Source: Fidelibacterota bacterium
GTDB taxonomy: Bacteria; Marinisomatota; Marinisomatia; SCGC-AAA003-L08; TMED6
Length of the DNA: 25,017 nt
NCBI GenBank assembly: GCA_014239355.1
Contig: JAAZYZ010000004.1
Coordinates: forward strand, 1-25,017
Direction of reading: 5' to 3'
In this document: positions 22,447 through 25,017 of the stretch, in pieces
How the letters are laid out: each line of letters starts with the position of its first letter
Position numbering within the stretch: position 1 is the stretch's first letter
Notes under the pieces: generated by a model
Told to the model about the DNA's origin: nothing
Databases searched by the model: none
What the model saw: only the letters and a program-made list of their open reading frames with translations
Made by a program: the position numbers and the translations under genes

Positions 22447-23784
22447 CTATATTACGCCTTGATCAATCATAGAATCTGCTACTTTTATAAATCCAGCGAT
22501 ATTTGCACCTTTAACATAATTTGTAAAATTTTTGTCAGTGCCATATTCTATACATTGGCTATGAATGTCTTTCATTATTTGATTTAATTTCTGATCAACT
22601 TCTTCTTTGCTCCAAGATAACCTCATGCTATTTTGGCTCATTTCTAAACCTGAGACTGCTACTCCACCAGCATTTGCTGCTTTTCCTGGACCAAATAAAA
22701 TTTTATTTTTTATAAATTCATGCACAGCATTTGTTTCAGTAGGCATATTTGCTCCTTCTGCTACACAGATGCATTTATTTTTAATTAAAGTTTTAGCATC
22801 ATCTAAATTAATTTCATTTTGTGTTGCACAAGGAAGCGCAACATCACATTTATTATTCCAAGGTCTTTGTCCTTCAAAATATTCAGCTTTAAACTTGTTC
22901 GTATATTCTTTTATTCTACCACGTTTGTTATTTTTTAAGTCTTTAACGTATTCTAATTTTTCTGAATTTATACCATCTGTGTCATATATTGTACCAGATG
23001 AATCTGATAATGTGATGACTTTACCACCTAATTCAATTATTTTCTCTGCAGCAAATTGAGCAACGTTTCCAGAACCAGAAATAGCTACCACCTTGTTTTT
23101 AAAAGATTCATTTTTTGTTTTTAACATTTCTTGAGCAAAATATACAGCACCATAGCCAGTTGCTTCAGGCCTTATCAAACTACCACCCCAGTTTAAACCT
23201 TTACCAGTTAAGACCCCTGTAAATTCATTTCTAATTCTTTTATATTGACCAAACATAAAGCCTATTTCTCTTCCACCAACACCTATATCCCCTGCTGGTA
23301 CATCAGTATGTTGGCCAATATGCCTTGATAATTCAGTCATAAATGATTGACAAAATCTCATTACTTCATTATCAGATTTTCCTTTTGGATCAAAATCAGA
23401 ACCACCTTTACCGCCACCCATTGGAAGTGTAGTTAAACTATTTTTAAATACCTGTTCAAAACCTAAAAATTTTAAAATACTTAAATTAACTGATGGGTGG
23501 AATCTTAATCCACCTTTATATGGACCAATTGCAGAATTAAATTCAATTCTATAGCCTTTATTAACCTGTATTACTCCTTTATCATCCATCCATGGGACTC
23601 TAAACATGATAACACGTTCTGGCTCAGTTATTCTCTCTAGTATTGCATTATATTGATATTGAGGATTATCACTTACAAAATCCCAGATTGATTCGATTAC
23701 TTCATGAACTGCTTGATGAAATTCAATTTCATTTGGGTTTTTTAACTTCACAGTTTCTAAAAAATCATTTACATTTTTATACAT
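22447..23784 (-). CDS. gdhA: NADP-specific glutamate dehydrogenase
   Basis: The enzyme makes L-glutamate from 2-oxoglutarate and ammonium with NADPH, the high-ammonium assimilation route; it works as a cytoplasmic hexamer. At 445 residues it matches the NADP-dependent small hexameric class. The diagnostic block is PMGGGKGGSDFDPKGKSDNEVMRFCQSFM (about 120-148), with the catalytic Lys in GGGKGGSDF; upstream lie GPYKGGLRFHPSV and the R-V-P-W-M-D-D start region. Further on are HTDVPAGDIGVGGREIGFM, the nucleotide-binding AISGSGNVAQFAAEK, and VAEGANMP. The C terminus GFIKVADSMIDQGVI is typical. GGAG 9 bases before ATG supports the start. It converges on the PEP-synthase-like gene (stop codons adjacent, no gap) and is divergent from the RND transporter. 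Confidence 0.97.
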   Translation of the reverse strand: MYKNVNDFLETVKLKNPNEIEFHQAVHEVIESIWDFVSDNPQYQYNAILERITEPERVIMFRVPWMDDKGVIQVNKGYRIEFNSAIGPYKGGLRFHPSVNLSILKFLGFEQVFKNSLTTLPMGGGKGGSDFDPKGKSDNEVMRFCQSFMTELSRHIGQHTDVPAGDIGVGGREIGFMFGQYKRIRNEFTGVLTGKGLNWGGSLIRPEATGYGAVYFAQEMLKTKNESFKNKVVAISGSGNVAQFAAEKIIELGGKVITLSDSSGTIYDTDGINSEKLEYVKDLKNNKRGRIKEYTNKFKAEYFEGQRPWNNKCDVALPCATQNEINLDDAKTLIKNKCICVAEGANMPTETNAVHEFIKNKILFGPGKAANAGGVAVSGLEMSQNSMRLSWSKEEVDQKLNQIMKDIHSQCIEYGTDKNFTNYVKGANIAGFIKVADSMIDQGVI

Positions 23785-23895
23785 TTAGAGACTCCAATAT
23801 TTATATACTATTCAATCAATATTATAATAACAAATTGTTACATATAAAAATTACGAAATAATGTGTAAATTTAAACACATTTAATTCATATAAAT
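23785..23895. promoter_or_regulatory. divergent promoter region gdhA / RND transporter with two palindromes
   Basis: The 111-base region must hold promoters for both genes. Two inverted repeats stand out: TAACAAATTGTTA (23828-23840, 6-bp arms around one base) and AATGTGT-N8-ACACATT (23860-23881, 7-bp arms), the second ending 15 bases before the transporter ATG. Either could be an operator. No Shine-Dalgarno sequence precedes the transporter start. Confidence 0.4.
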
Positions 23896-25017
23896 ATGTT
23901 TACAAAAACTAAAAATTATTTCATTAATCAATCGATCAATTACCCTATTAGAACTCTTGTTATATCATTAGTATTAACTTTATTTATTTTGTTAGGAATT
24001 AAGTCTTTCAAGCTAGATGATGATTTAGTTAAAACTTTTCCCCAAAGTTTACCTTCAAAAATTATTTGGGATAGCATTCAAGAAGATTTTGGGCAAACAG
24101 AATTTGTATTTGTATCATTTGGTACTCCTGGCCATGATATATTACAAGATAAAATAGCAATTAAACAAAACACATTATTTAGTAATGCCATTCTTGATAA
24201 TATTATAGGTGTTGATAAAGTCATTTCATTATCAAATTATAATAAATTTGATGGGGATGAAGATGATCTAGATATAGGTCCGCTTCAATCAGAAAATTTT
24301 TTAGAAGACTTTAATAATGATGTAATTATTAATAAAAATTTAAATGAAATAATTAATTATTTTGAAAAAAACCCAGAGCAGAAACAGCGCTTAGTCAGTA
24401 ATGATAATGATTATCTAAATATTGCAATTAGACCTTTTGATGATTCTGAATTTTCAAATATTGTTACACAAGTTAAGAATTTAGCGTATCAATATTTAGG
24501 AGATTATGATATTCATTTTGCAGGACAACCTTATTTAGCTGGTGAAACACCTAATTTAATCAAACAAGATGTTAGTTCCTTAATGGCTATTGGTCTTATT
24601 ATTATGTTCATCATTTTATTTTTAAATCTTCGCAGTTTTTATGCTGTTTTTATTATTTTATTAACAATTATTTCTTCTTTTTTAGCAATGCTTGGATCTA
24701 TGGGTTGGATGAGATTTCTAACTGGGAGTAACTATTTTGATTTTACGATGATGAATACCTCAATGCCGATTATTTTGCTAACAATTGCTAATTCAGATGG
24801 AGTTCATATTGTTTCTAAATTTTTTAAGGAACTAAGAAAAACAAAAGATAAAGATAAAGCAATTTTTATTACTATGGATGGTTTAATGCAACCTATTTTT
24901 TTAACTTCGGTTACTACATCTGCTGCATTTATAACAATGATTTCTTCTCCTTTAGAGTATATGGTTGGATATTCATTTGGCCTTGCTTTTGGAGTCATGT
25001 GGGCTTTGTTTTTATCA
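23896..25017 (+). CDS. RND superfamily (MMPL/HAE3-type) transporter, partial (3' end outside window)
   Basis: An open frame from ATG 23896 runs to the last base of the window (374 codons, no stop), so the C-terminal half or more is missing. The layout is that of an RND/MMPL exporter: a first membrane segment (about 20-37, TLVISLVLTLFILLG), a large extracytoplasmic loop (about 40-222, with DDDLVKTFPQSLPS and HFAGQPYLAGE, typical of this group), then closely spaced membrane helices (SSLMAIGLIIMFIILFLNL, FIILLTIISSFLAMLGSMG, MPIILLTIANSDGVHIVSKF, PIFLTSVTTSAAFITM). The IANSDGVHIVSKF block resembles the TM4 proton-relay region. Such proteins export lipids or other hydrophobic compounds; the substrate is not known. 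No Shine-Dalgarno sequence is present. Confidence 0.88.
   Translation, partial: MFTKTKNYFINQSINYPIRTLVISLVLTLFILLGIKSFKLDDDLVKTFPQSLPSKIIWDSIQEDFGQTEFVFVSFGTPGHDILQDKIAIKQNTLFSNAILDNIIGVDKVISLSNYNKFDGDEDDLDIGPLQSENFLEDFNNDVIINKNLNEIINYFEKNPEQKQRLVSNDNDYLNIAIRPFDDSEFSNIVTQVKNLAYQYLGDYDIHFAGQPYLAGETPNLIKQDVSSLMAIGLIIMFIILFLNLRSFYAVFIILLTIISSFLAMLGSMGWMRFLTGSNYFDFTMMNTSMPIILLTIANSDGVHIVSKFFKELRKTKDKDKAIFITMDGLMQPIFLTSVTTSAAFITMISSPLEYMVGYSFGLAFGVMWALFLS

Noticed and set aside
22607..23059. 150-codon + strand frame opposite gdhA
   Set aside because: gdhA is certain and the frame shows only reverse-complement shadow composition.
24804..24998. - strand frame opposite the RND transporter
   Set aside because: The + strand frame is continuous with clear RND membrane segments.
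1..25017. CRISPR array, transposon, prophage or toxin-antitoxin system
   Set aside because: No regularly spaced repeats, transposase, integrase, phage structural gene or toxin pair was found on either strand.

Overview
The window looks like a piece of chromosome from an AT-rich marine bacterium of the Bacteroidota/Chlorobiota (FCB) side of the tree; Candidatus Marinimicrobia (SAR406) is my best guess. The reasons are low GC throughout, two secreted proteins with T9SS-type C-terminal sorting domains, two with terminal dockerin-like tags, an Asp for the third His of the YbeY motif, and a PEP-synthase-like protein of a type I know from Bacteroidota. This placement is inference; no 16S rRNA is present. 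I see no insertion sequence, integrase, prophage or CRISPR array.

Region 1 (1-6609, + strand): the window opens inside the RNase P RNA gene. About 12 bases after it, with no visible terminator, begins a very tight six-gene run: recJ, fabH, an acyl-CoA dehydrogenase, ybeY, a CNNM/CBS (CorC-type) membrane protein and mazG. Neighbours overlap or lie 2-5 bases apart. The run mixes DNA repair, fatty-acid initiation, acyl-CoA oxidation, rRNA processing and nucleotide clean-up.

Region 2 (6596-12308): a secreted arylsulfate sulfotransferase-like protein with a dockerin-like tail (- strand) is divergent from a four-gene + strand run: PAPS-type sulfotransferase, exported START-like lipid-binding protein, outer-membrane beta-barrel of DUF1302 type, and a second KAS III enzyme. 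I read the run as a candidate pathway that makes, sulfates and moves a lipid to the outer membrane. This is the most interesting unassigned system in the window.

Region 3 (12311-17848, - strand): three secreted proteins in one operon: a lysyl-endopeptidase-like protease with a dockerin-like tail, a second ASST-like protein with a T9SS sorting domain, and a leucine-rich-repeat protein with a T9SS sorting domain. The two ASST paralogues of the window therefore carry different export or anchoring tags.

Region 4 (17956-18688): tmRNA (- strand, tag ADYGYVAAA) divergent from tRNA-Lys(UUU), followed by a 41-residue small ORF on the - strand. Neither RNA gene encodes its CCA end.

Region 5 (18852-25017): a 58-residue small protein, a DUF4442 hotdog-fold protein, and a large receiver/PEP-synthase-like protein that may use a non-AUG start (+ strand); then NADP-type glutamate dehydrogenase (- strand), divergent from an RND/MMPL transporter cut by the window end.

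Compaction is extreme: three convergent gene pairs meet with a 14-base overlap, a 2-base gap and no gap at all. No gene-free stretch exceeds about 165 bases.
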